DNA of 5,544 nucleotides from an uncultured Clostridia bacterium (GTDB lineage: Bacteria; Bacillota; Clostridia; TANB77; CAG-508), in assembly GCA_934167435.1 (NCBI GenBank), contig CAKPKZ010000105.1:1-5544 (forward strand), in the 5' to 3' direction. Both the position numbers and the translations under genes were made by a program. The notes below the pieces were generated by a model that was not told the DNA's origin, searched no databases, and worked only from the letters and a program-made list of their open reading frames with translations. This document shows positions 1-5,440 of the stretch, one piece after another (position 1 is the stretch's first letter; the number at the start of each line of letters is the position of its first letter).

Positions 1-436
1 TTTCCATCTCGGCATTTTGTATTTGATTATTTAAAAAATTTTCTGTTATATCTATTTGGCTAATTTGCCCTTCTACATCTGTCATACCTAATAATTTTGA
101 AAGCATTTTTATTGCATTTTTATCTTCTTCATTTAAATTGCATGTATTCTCTTCTACTGCTTCTTCCCATGCTTTACTTGCTGTTTTCTGCTTCATTTTA
201 TTTATTGATTTTACAAAAATTTTGGATATATTTGGCGTTGAATTTTTAGCTATGTATTCAAATATTTCTGGTAACGGTTCATATGTAAATTTTATTTTAT
301 TTTTTAATATATTAAGTGCATTTTTCATATCTTGCAACTCTTTTAATCTATATATATATTTATTAGAAATATTTTTTCCTAATATACCTGCAGATATTAA
401 TATAAGTAACAACATTATATATTTTACAATTATCAT
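1..436 (-). CDS. spoIIIAB: Stage III sporulation protein AB (SpoIIIAB), 3' end outside window
   Basis: SpoIIIAB is a membrane-anchored component of the SpoIIIA-SpoIIQ channel that links mother cell and forespore during engulfment. Seen here are 145 codons, starting at an ATG (436-434) preceded by AAGGTG (445-450) at 8 nt. Residues about 4-20 form one N-terminal membrane segment rich in I and L. The remainder is a charged helical domain with the diagnostic motif LGMTDVEGQ at residues 116-124. The family is usually about 170 residues, so roughly 25 C-terminal residues lie beyond position 1. The gene follows spoIIIAA by 63 nt if the frameshift in that gene is repaired, matching the canonical spoIIIAA-AB order and implying one operon. 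In Bacillus this operon is read by sigma-E in the mother cell; I see no separate promoter here. Identification rests on the motif, architecture and gene order. Confidence 0.93.
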   Translation of the reverse strand, partial: MIIVKYIMLLLILISAGILGKNISNKYIYRLKELQDMKNALNILKNKIKFTYEPLPEIFEYIAKNSTPNISKIFVKSINKMKQKTASKAWEEAVEENTCNLNEEDKNAIKMLSKLLGMTDVEGQISQIDITENFLNNQIQNAEME

Positions 437-499
437 AATAAAAACACCTTGTCCTTTTATTTTTTAGTATTATATTCATTAAAAAAATTTTTAGAACTA

Positions 500-1370
500 T
501 TATATAAAAATAATTTTTTCAATTTGCTTATTTTCTACTAATTCATATACATCTTTGTTATTTTTTACATCTTCCAAATTATTTCCATGCATAGTAAATA
601 TACCTTTTACTCCGAGAATTTAATGCATTTTCAATTGCTATTACGTCTTCTTTTGACCCTATTTCGTCACATGCTATAATTTCTGGTGCCATTGATCTTA
701 TAAGCATTTTCATTCCTGTTGATTTACTTACATTGTCAATTACATCTGTTCTAATTCCTATATCGTTTTGTGGTACTCCTCTGTACATTGCCGCTATTTC
801 TCCTCTTTCGTCTACTACCCCACAAGTTTTTCCTTCAAAATTTATTTCACTTATTCCGTTGCTTAGTCTTCTAATTGTATCTCTAAGTATTGTGGTTTTA
901 CCTTTTCCAGGTGGCGAAACAATTAAAGTATTGTAAATTGTATTTTTTTCAAAGTCTATAATCTCTTTTAAAATTTTATTGCTAGCATTAAAAACCTGTC
1001 TTGCAATTCTGAAATTTAAACTAGTTACATATTTTATGTTTGTTACCTTTTGGTTTTCTACTACAACTGTTCCTGCAATTCCTACTCTATGTCCTCCTTT
1101 TATAGTTAAGAATCCTTCACATATTTGATTTTTATATGCATATATTGAATTTTCACATAGCTTTTCTAGTGTTTGCAATATTTCATTTTGACTTACAATA
1201 TATTCAAGCATTATACTAGATTTATTTAATTTTAAAATAATTGGTTTTTCACTTCTAATTCGTATTTCTTGTAAATTATTTATTATATTAGTATTGCCTT
1301 CTATTGTATTGCTTAAAACATGTTGAATATTAAATGGTAAAAACTTTATTATGTTATAAATATCATCCAT
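500..1370 (-). CDS. spoIIIAA: Stage III sporulation protein AA (SpoIIIAA), ATPase, frameshifted near the 3' end
   Basis: SpoIIIAA is a RecA/VirB11-like secretion ATPase thought to energise the SpoIIIA-SpoIIQ channel from the mother-cell cytoplasm. The start is the ATG at 1370, chosen for its AAGGAG 7 nt upstream; an in-frame ATG at 1409 has no such site and overlaps the terminator of the previous gene. Visible motifs are EGFLTIKGGHRVGIAG (85-100), Walker A PPGKGKTT (153-160), VVDERGEIA (185-193) and Walker B IIACDEIG (231-238). As read, the frame goes out of register after residue 252 and stops at 579 (263 aa). Dropping one base near 614 restores GVKGIFTMHGNNLEDV and continues to a stop at 500-502, giving 289 aa, close to the roughly 300 usual for the family. 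The 37 recovered codons contain the conserved T-x-H segment, so either the base is an error or the lesion is recent. If real, this is a pseudogene. Confidence 0.93.
611..620 (-). other. One-base insertion (frameshift) in spoIIIAA
   Basis: The minus strand reads AAT TCT C GGA GTA AAA GGT. Removing one base, most simply the C opposite G614, gives N-S-G-V-K-G and leads into the conserved F-T-M-H-G segment and a stop at 500-502. With the base present the protein reads NSRSKRYIYYAWK and stops at 579. There is no slippery heptamer or long homopolymer, so programmed frameshifting is unlikely. A sequencing error or a recent mutation fits better. Confidence 0.85.
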
Positions 1371-1377
1371 TTTTATT

Positions 1378-1383
1378 CTCCTT
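1378..1383 (-). promoter_or_regulatory. Ribosome binding site fixing the spoIIIAA start
   Basis: AAGGAG on the minus strand, 7 nt before the ATG at 1370. This decides the start in favour of MDDIYN over the in-frame ATG 13 codons upstream (1409), which has no comparable site and lies against the hairpin that ends the preceding transcript. Confidence 0.85.
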
Positions 1384-1409
1384 GTAATATAAATTTTTGA
1401 TAAACTCAT

Positions 1410-1450
1410 AAAAGAAGCATATATTAATTATATTAATATATGCTTCTTTT
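1410..1450 (-). terminator. Perfect 19-bp inverted repeat, probable terminator after yebC
   Basis: The arms at 1410-1428 and 1432-1450 are exact reverse complements around a 3-nt loop. Each arm ends in AAAA or TTTT, so the structure could work in both directions. It begins 26 nt after the yebC stop. The T-run after the stem is only the four T of the arm itself and the stem is mostly A-T apart from a GAAGC/GCTTC block, so it is weaker than the terminator at 3041-3078. It separates yebC from the spoIIIA operon, leaving about 40 nt for a spoIIIA promoter. Confidence 0.72.
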
Positions 1451-1476
1451 ATTTTATTTAGAACTATAATTTTAAA

Positions 1477-2196
1477 TTACTCATTCCAATTATGATAAAT
1501 ATTTGCAACATCATCTAGTTCTTCTAATCTTTCAATTAGTCTTTCCATTTTTTCTCTTCCATTCTCATCTAAGTCAACAGTTGTTGATGGAATCATTTGA
1601 ACTTCTGCTTCTAAAAATTCCAATCCATTTTCTTCTAATTTTTCTCTTACTTCTGCAAAATTACTTGGTTCTGTTATTATTTCATATATTTCGTCTTCTG
1701 AATTAAAATCTTCTGCTCCTGCATCTAATGCTAACATCATTAACTCATCTTCATCCATATTAGTTGTTGTTTTATCTATAACAATTATTCCTTTTTTGTT
1801 AAACATATATGATACACATCCTGATGTTCCTAAATTTCCTCCTGCTTTATCGAATACATGTCTTACATCTGCTGCAGTTCTGTTTTTATTGTCTGTAGCC
1901 GCTTCTACAATAACAGCAACTCCACATGGTCCATATCCTTCATATGTTATTTCTTCATAATTTTCATTACTTGTTGATGCCTTTTTAATTGCATTGTTTA
2001 TTGTGTCGTTTGGCATGTTTGCTGCTTTACATTTGGCAATTACTGATTTTAATTTTGAGTTTCCTGCTGGGTCTGGTCCACCTTCTTTTGTTGCTATTAA
2101 TAATTCTCTTCCTAATTTTGTAAATATTTTTCCTCTTGCTGCATCAGCTTTTCCTTTTTTTGCTTGTATGTTGTGCCATTTACTGTGTCCTGACAT
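1477..2196 (-). CDS. yebC: YebC/PmpR-family protein (probable translation factor or DNA-binding regulator)
   Basis: The 239-residue protein has the usual family length and opens with the YebC signature SGHSKWHNIQAKKG, followed by KIFTKLGREL. Further family blocks are GGPDPAGNSKLKSVIAKCKA (about 40-59), EGYGPCGVAVIVEAATDN (about 86-103), NRTAADVRHVFDKAGGNLG (104-122) and an acidic C-terminal domain rich in E and D. Members are cytoplasmic. Some have been described as transcriptional regulators (PmpR) and others as ribosome-associated factors that relieve stalling at proline-rich stretches; the sequence does not decide between these. The start is supported by GAGGAGGT (2203-2210) 6 nt upstream. 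An extended -10 promoter lies at 2269-2297 and a hairpin follows the stop. The gene seems to form its own unit, separate from the spoIIIA operon downstream. Confidence 0.96.
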   Translation of the reverse strand: MSGHSKWHNIQAKKGKADAARGKIFTKLGRELLIATKEGGPDPAGNSKLKSVIAKCKAANMPNDTINNAIKKASTSNENYEEITYEGYGPCGVAVIVEAATDNKNRTAADVRHVFDKAGGNLGTSGCVSYMFNKKGIIVIDKTTTNMDEDELMMLALDAGAEDFNSEDEIYEIITEPSNFAEVREKLEENGLEFLEAEVQMIPSTTVDLDENGREKMERLIERLEELDDVANIYHNWNE

Positions 2197-2268
2197 ACTC
2201 TTACCTCCTCTTTGTTTTTTATTGTATTTTCAAGGTTTCTATCCTTTATCTTATAATTTTCGTCTTTT

Positions 2269-2297
2269 ATTGTATCACATTATTTCATATTTGTGTA
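2269..2297 (-). promoter_or_regulatory. Candidate sigma-A promoter of yebC (extended -10)
   Basis: On the minus strand, TACACA (2292-2297) is separated by 17 nt from TACAAT (2269-2274), with a TG one base before the -10, giving TGATACAAT. The -35 matches consensus at only 4 of 6 positions, but the extended -10 can compensate. The element begins 8 nt past the stop of the preceding HAD gene, leaving about 65 nt of leader before the yebC ribosome binding site. No terminator is evident between the two genes, so read-through into yebC is also possible. Confidence 0.55.
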
Positions 2298-2304
2298 GTA
2301 TTTT

Positions 2305-2889
2305 TCAGAGATTTTTAAATAAACAATTTATATATCTATAAATTTCTCCCCAATTACTAACTTCTTTTAAATAACTATTTTGTTCTAGTTTTTTCATTTC
2401 TTTATCTCTAAAATAAATTACTTTTATTCCATTTTCTGATAACTTTTTACATACTTCATATGAGTCATCTATCATAATATCTATATTTTCTTTTTTAGCA
2501 GCTTCTAATTTGTCTACTTGTTTCCAATAATATTTATCAAACGAAAGATTAGCTTCTTTAAATTTTTCCATTGCTGTCTCTTGCATTTCTTCTATCATTC
2601 CACCTCTTGCTGATATTATAATAAACTCATTGCCTTCTTTTTTTAACATATTAATTACATCTTTTGCTCCTGGTATTAATGGAGCTTGTTTAGACAATTT
2701 TAAAAAACTACTATTTACAAAGTTCATTCTTTCTTCTTCTGTCCAATCATATCTGTTTCTTAAGTATTGCTCATTTCTATTTATAACTCCATTCTTTCTT
2801 AGTTCTATAAAATCATATAAATCTCCATAAGTTTTTAGTACTCTTTCATAATCTAATATTACTCCATCTATATCTATGCCTATTTTCAT
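2305..2889 (-). CDS. HAD-superfamily phosphatase, 5'(3')-deoxyribonucleotidase-like
   Basis: This 194-residue protein has all four HAD motifs. Motif I is GIDIDGV, with nucleophile D6 and acid/base D8. Motif II is IISARG, with S93. Motif III is a lysine, probably K127 in the QVDKLEA segment. Motif IV is IMIDDS, with D141 and D142 for magnesium. A helical cap of about 60 residues (roughly 12-72) sits between motifs I and II. Length, layout and the ending with W and a helix fit the NT5C-type nucleotidase group (also Bacillus YqfW-like proteins), which remove phosphate from (deoxy)nucleoside monophosphates. The substrate is not shown by the sequence. The start has AAAGGAG 9 nt upstream and a near-consensus promoter at 2947-2975. 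The gene lies between a kinase-like gene, after a terminator, and yebC, and appears to be transcribed independently. Confidence 0.85.
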   Translation of the reverse strand: MKIGIDIDGVILDYERVLKTYGDLYDFIELRKNGVINRNEQYLRNRYDWTEEERMNFVNSSFLKLSKQAPLIPGAKDVINMLKKEGNEFIIISARGGMIEEMQETAMEKFKEANLSFDKYYWKQVDKLEAAKKENIDIMIDDSYEVCKKLSENGIKVIYFRDKEMKKLEQNSYLKEVSNWGEIYRYINCLFKNL

Positions 2890-2946
2890 TTATTTTTTCT
2901 CCTTTATTTATTTTATTATTTCTGTACAACATTTACTTTTAAGCAT

Positions 2947-2975
2947 ATTATAATATTGAATTTTTTAAAAGTCAA
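2947..2975 (-). promoter_or_regulatory. Strong sigma-A promoter of the 2305-2889 HAD gene
   Basis: TTGACT (2970-2975) and a perfect TATAAT (2947-2952) are spaced by 17 nt on the minus strand, in an A/T-rich setting. A start near 2940 would give a leader of about 50 nt. The site lies just after the terminator at 3041-3078, so this gene should be expressed separately from the kinase. Confidence 0.8.
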
Positions 2976-3040
2976 TTTTTCAACTAGTTTAATATGTAAA
3001 AAAATAAATGTTTTTAAAGTATATTTTTCTAATTTATTTA

Positions 3041-3078
3041 TAAAAAAACTCTGCCAAAATTTTATTTTTTGACAGAGT
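3041..3078 (-). terminator. Rho-independent terminator of the kinase-like gene
   Basis: On the minus strand, ACTCTGTCAAAA pairs with TTTTGGCAGAGT (arms 3067-3078 and 3048-3059; 12 pairs with one G-U wobble). The loop is 7 nt and a run of seven T follows (3042-3048, partly within the arm). It starts 7 nt after the stop of the kinase-like gene. This is the clearest terminator in the window. Confidence 0.88.
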
Positions 3079-3084
3079 AAACTA

Positions 3085-3675
3085 TTACAATGTAATAATT
3101 TTTTTGTACACAGAATCTGCAACCTCATGTTCAGACATATTTGTTGTGTCAACATATAATATGGGTGAATCAATCTTTTCGTAGAACTTTTTAAATTCAG
3201 CTTTATAGTTCTTTAAAAAATTCTCCTTAGAAAATGTAACTGGACCACCAGTATTCATTCTCCTTCTAATTGATTCATCAATATCTACGTCAACCACGTA
3301 CAAATAGTCTGGCTTTACATCATAAAACTCTGCAAACTTTTCCATAAAGTTTTTGATGTATTCAAAGTACTTCTCATTTTCGTTTTTATACATTGTTGCC
3401 AAAAAAAGCTGATTATAATAACCTCTGTCTAATAAGATAAAGTCCACATTAGACTTAAAGATTATTTCTAAACTCTTTTGCAATGTTTCCAACGTAATCC
3501 AAAGATTTTGAGCAATATCTCCTTTAGGAATTACATTTGGAAGAAGTTCAGCAGCTTCCTGCATGATAAGTGCATTAACATTATTGTTTTTTACATATTT
3601 TTTCATATTACACAATAATGTTGTCTTTCCAGAATTAGGTAACCCTGAAAATTCAATTACAATTGGCCGTTTCAA
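3085..3675 (-). CDS. P-loop nucleoside/nucleotide kinase-like protein, TTG start
   Basis: The 196-residue protein has a Walker A motif GLPNSGKTT at 11-19 after a beta strand (IVIEFS). A QEAAE segment lies at 39-43, a DRG motif (LLDRGYYNQ) at 83-85, a strand YLYVVDVD at 125-131, and an arginine-rich lid RRRMNTGGP at 137-145. This layout matches the P-loop kinase group that includes thymidylate and deoxynucleoside kinases, which move the gamma-phosphate of ATP to a nucleoside, a nucleotide or another small acceptor. The acceptor cannot be read here. The initiation codon is TTG at 3675-3673, with AAGGAGG 11 nt upstream; no ATG or GTG fits. It has its own promoter (3714-3742) and terminator. Hand counts give 19/60 G+C (3121-3180) and 23/60 (3241-3300), against 10-11/60 in two sampled lines of the HD gene, hinting at a separate origin. 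Confidence 0.85.
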   Translation of the reverse strand: MKRPIVIEFSGLPNSGKTTLLCNMKKYVKNNNVNALIMQEAAELLPNVIPKGDIAQNLWITLETLQKSLEIIFKSNVDFILLDRGYYNQLFLATMYKNENEKYFEYIKNFMEKFAEFYDVKPDYLYVVDVDIDESIRRRMNTGGPVTFSKENFLKNYKAEFKKFYEKIDSPILYVDTTNMSEHEVADSVYKKIITL

Positions 3676-3686
3676 TGTAAACAGAG

Positions 3687-3693
3687 CCTCCTT
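3687..3693 (-). promoter_or_regulatory. Ribosome binding site supporting a TTG start of the kinase-like gene
   Basis: AAGGAGG, 11 nt before the TTG at 3675. The next upstream codons in frame are ACA, TTT, CTG and GCT, so no ATG or GTG is available near this site. The spacing is slightly long but the match to anti-SD is full. Confidence 0.75.
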
Positions 3694-3713
3694 TTCTATG
3701 CTTAATATATTGA

Positions 3714-3742
3714 ATTATATTACATTATTTTGTAAATGTCTA
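3714..3742 (-). promoter_or_regulatory. Strong sigma-A promoter of the kinase-like gene
   Basis: TAGACA (3737-3742) and a perfect TATAAT (3714-3719) are separated by 17 nt on the minus strand. Transcription would start near 3707, about 30 nt before the TTG. The site occupies the gap after the small HAD gene, which has no obvious terminator. Confidence 0.78.
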
Positions 3743-3755
3743 TATTTTTTTTAAA

Positions 3756-4214
3756 TTAATCAATCAACTCAGAATCCTGAAAAACAATTATATTATCAAT
3801 ATTTTTTATAACGTTTTTTAAAATTGCATTATCATCATCTATAAAAACTATTTGCTTATTTGTTTTTACATTCTTTAAATAATTTGCTTTTATTTCAGGA
3901 GAAGATGTATTATCTGTTTCTTGTTTCGAAATTATAATTCTATTTTCCCTTTTAAAAAAAGGTGCATATTTATCTAGCCATATATTCTTTTCTTCTATTT
4001 GAAAGTTTTTCCTGCAGATTGATAAAATATATAATTCAACATTAGGAAGTGCATTTATTTTTTCAAGCTTATTTATGTTTTCTTTTAATGGTCTTTTATT
4101 AAGAAAATCTAAAGGTTTTCCAACATCATATGAAGAAATAACTCCATCCATATCTACAAAAATTACTAATTCTTTTTCACTTGACAAATTTTTTATTAAA
4201 TTATAAAAATGCAT
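3756..4214 (-). CDS. Small HAD-superfamily phosphatase-like protein
   Basis: At 152 residues this is a minimal HAD protein. Motif I is VDMDGVIS, with nucleophile D21 and acid/base D23. Motif II is LSIC, with S65. The candidate motif III lysine is K109 in PEIKANYL, and motif IV is FIDDD, with D126-D128. There is almost no room for a cap between motifs I and II (about 40 residues), which suggests an open site able to take a large substrate. The segment QIEEKNIWLDKYAPFF (72-87) after motif II looks like a conserved feature but I cannot assign it to a named subfamily. The ATG at 4214 follows AGGAGA at 7 nt. It lies 76 nt after the HD gene and 80 nt before the kinase-like gene, all on one strand. 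It is distinct from the larger HAD at 2305-2889, sharing only the catalytic motifs. Its substrate is unknown. Confidence 0.8.
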   Translation of the reverse strand: MHFYNLIKNLSSEKELVIFVDMDGVISSYDVGKPLDFLNKRPLKENINKLEKINALPNVELYILSICRKNFQIEEKNIWLDKYAPFFKRENRIIISKQETDNTSSPEIKANYLKNVKTNKQIVFIDDDNAILKNVIKNIDNIIVFQDSELID

Positions 4215-4252
4215 TTTTAAATCTCCTATTCCTTATATAATAATTAAATTTT

Positions 4253-4281
4253 ATAATATTATTTATTTTTTATACCAGCAA
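4253..4281 (-). promoter_or_regulatory. Weak candidate promoter of the small HAD gene
   Basis: TTGCTG (4276-4281) and TATTAT (4253-4258) are 17 nt apart on the minus strand. The -10 matches 5 of 6 positions but the -35 only 3 of 6. In such AT-rich DNA this could arise by chance. Co-transcription with the HD gene upstream is an equal possibility, since no terminator is seen in the gap. Confidence 0.35.
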
Positions 4282-4290
4282 CAACCCCCA

Positions 4291-5316
4291 TTAGAATTTC
4301 ATGTCTAAATATACATATTTATTCATATCATAAGACAAATTATTTTGAATCATTTTATTAGCTTCACTATTAATTTTAGAAATTCTATTCATATTTACAA
4401 GTGGATCGATATATCTTATCTTTGCACCATGATGTACGTAATAAACATTTTTTGGTGGAGTTAGAGAAGTTAATACTGCTTTTGACTTTCTCCACAGATT
4501 AAATATATCCTTATATTTTGATTTTTCTATAATTTTTATAATGTCTAATTCTCTTAAAGTATATAGATCTTCTCTTCTAATTTCATCCTCATCATTAAGT
4601 TTTTTTAAGATATCAGCTATAAACTGCATTGAATATATTGTTCTATCTTCTCTATATATAACCGATAATCTGCTTGTCATTTTTACAAATTCTATTGCAA
4701 TTTTTTCACTTTTGAATCCTAATTCATCTATTCCATTCTCATCTTTTTGAATATATACATCATTATACATTTCTTTTATTTTATCAATATCTACCAATTT
4801 ATATGTTAGCAAACCATTGGATAAAGAATATTCTAGTCTATCTGCTGAGAGTTGCGGTGTAGCATTATCTGCTATTGGATAAATATGGTAATTATCAATT
4901 TCGTTTATCTGTATATTATCTCTTTTTAAAAAATTCATTATTTCTTCAGAATTTTTAATTATTTCAGTAGTCAAATTTTCAGTAGATTCTTGAGTCATAT
5001 AATCACCATCAAGAAAATCTACACAGTGTTTAAAAGCAGGAGTAGCAATATCATGAAATAGACCAGATAAAGTTTGTTTTTTATCATGAGTAAAATGCCA
5101 TATAATTAATGCAACTGCAATTGAATGATCTAGGCTAGAAAAAAAGAAATTAGATTCAAATAAATCCGAATATATTGTACCACAAGTTACACTTATATAT
5201 TGTTGTGATAATAATTCTTTAGTATTTATATAATCATTAAGCCACACTGGAAAAATTGGCTCTATTATTCTTAAATACTCTATTATTCTTTTATCTGCTT
5301 TTTCCAAATAATTCAT
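4291..5316 (-). CDS. HD-domain phosphohydrolase, substrate unknown
   Basis: The 341-residue protein carries an HD-superfamily metal site. The first histidine is H64 in SSLDHSIAVA. The doublet H88-D89 lies in LSGLFHDIATPAFKHC, and a distal aspartate D159 lies in SADRLEY. This H...HD...D pattern binds divalent metal in phosphohydrolases and phosphodiesterases that act on nucleotides, such as dNTPases and 5'-nucleotidases of the YfbR type; I cannot place it in a named one. The C-terminal part, from about 200, is helical and charged, without a domain I recognise. The start is taken at ATG 5316 because GGAG lies 9 nt upstream. An in-frame ATG at 5331 (5 residues longer) has no ribosome binding site before it and itself contains that GGAG. 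It has a strong promoter at 5412-5440 and is followed by small HAD and kinase-like genes. Two sampled 60-base lines contain only 10-11 G+C. Confidence 0.82.
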   Translation of the reverse strand: MNYLEKADKRIIEYLRIIEPIFPVWLNDYINTKELLSQQYISVTCGTIYSDLFESNFFFSSLDHSIAVALIIWHFTHDKKQTLSGLFHDIATPAFKHCVDFLDGDYMTQESTENLTTEIIKNSEEIMNFLKRDNIQINEIDNYHIYPIADNATPQLSADRLEYSLSNGLLTYKLVDIDKIKEMYNDVYIQKDENGIDELGFKSEKIAIEFVKMTSRLSVIYREDRTIYSMQFIADILKKLNDEDEIRREDLYTLRELDIIKIIEKSKYKDIFNLWRKSKAVLTSLTPPKNVYYVHHGAKIRYIDPLVNMNRISKINSEANKMIQNNLSYDMNKYVYLDMKF

Positions 5317-5325
5317 AAAATCAAA

Positions 5326-5331
5326 CTCCAT
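5326..5331 (-). promoter_or_regulatory. Ribosome binding site that favours the inner start of the HD gene
   Basis: ATGGAG at 5331-5326 supplies a GGAG core 9 nt before the ATG at 5316, whereas the 5331 ATG is preceded only by AATAAGTAT. The first ATG therefore probably belongs to the Shine-Dalgarno region rather than to the protein. Confidence 0.6.
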
Positions 5332-5411
5332 ATACTTATTTAATATTCATTTAGGATTTATGGTACTGGCTTCCACGCACTATTTCAACATGATATTTAT
5401 TAGCAGTTAGC

Positions 5412-5440
5412 ATTATATCACATGATAGACATAGAATCAA
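5412..5440 (-). promoter_or_regulatory. Strong extended -10 promoter of the HD gene
   Basis: TTGATT (5435-5440) and a perfect TATAAT (5412-5417) are spaced by 17 nt on the minus strand, with TG one base before the -10 (TGATATAAT). Transcription starting near 5405 would leave a leader of about 75-90 nt before the HD gene. The leader includes a GC-richer piece (5361-5390) but no riboswitch fold that I recognise. Confidence 0.78.

Noticed and set aside
138..467. Plus-strand open frame of 109 codons
   Set aside because: It lies antisense to spoIIIAB, has a hydrophobic composition expected from reverse-reading AT-rich coding DNA, and has no ribosome binding site.
733..936. Plus-strand open frame antisense to spoIIIAA
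   Set aside because: It mirrors the Walker region of spoIIIAA and has no independent support.
1371..1409. N-terminal extension of spoIIIAA from ATG 1409
   Set aside because: It abuts the hairpin, has no ribosome binding site, and the AAGGAG at 1378-1383 would fall inside it and serve the ATG at 1370.
1371..1450. Sigma-E promoter for spoIIIAA
   Set aside because: Expected from Bacillus, but I found no pair of elements that fits well enough to report.
1503..2341. Three plus-strand open frames (1503-1706, 1994-2341, 2136-2318)
   Set aside because: All are antisense to yebC or its leader, low in complexity (L, F and S rich), and lack Shine-Dalgarno sites.
2630..2830. Plus-strand open frame
   Set aside because: It is antisense to the HAD gene, whose four catalytic motifs establish the real frame.
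2916..3173. Minus-strand open frame of 85 codons
   Set aside because: It overlaps the kinase 3' end in another frame, spans the terminator and the promoter of the next gene, and has no ribosome binding site or recognisable content.
3563..3754. Plus-strand open frame antisense to the kinase 5' end and its promoter
   Set aside because: No ribosome binding site; it is a shadow of the kinase frame.
4541..4750. Plus-strand open frame antisense to the HD gene
   Set aside because: It is serine/isoleucine-rich as expected for a shadow, with no start signals.
5332..5405. Riboswitch or T-box in the HD gene leader
   Set aside because: The leader is short and I found no conserved riboswitch core or terminator hairpin.
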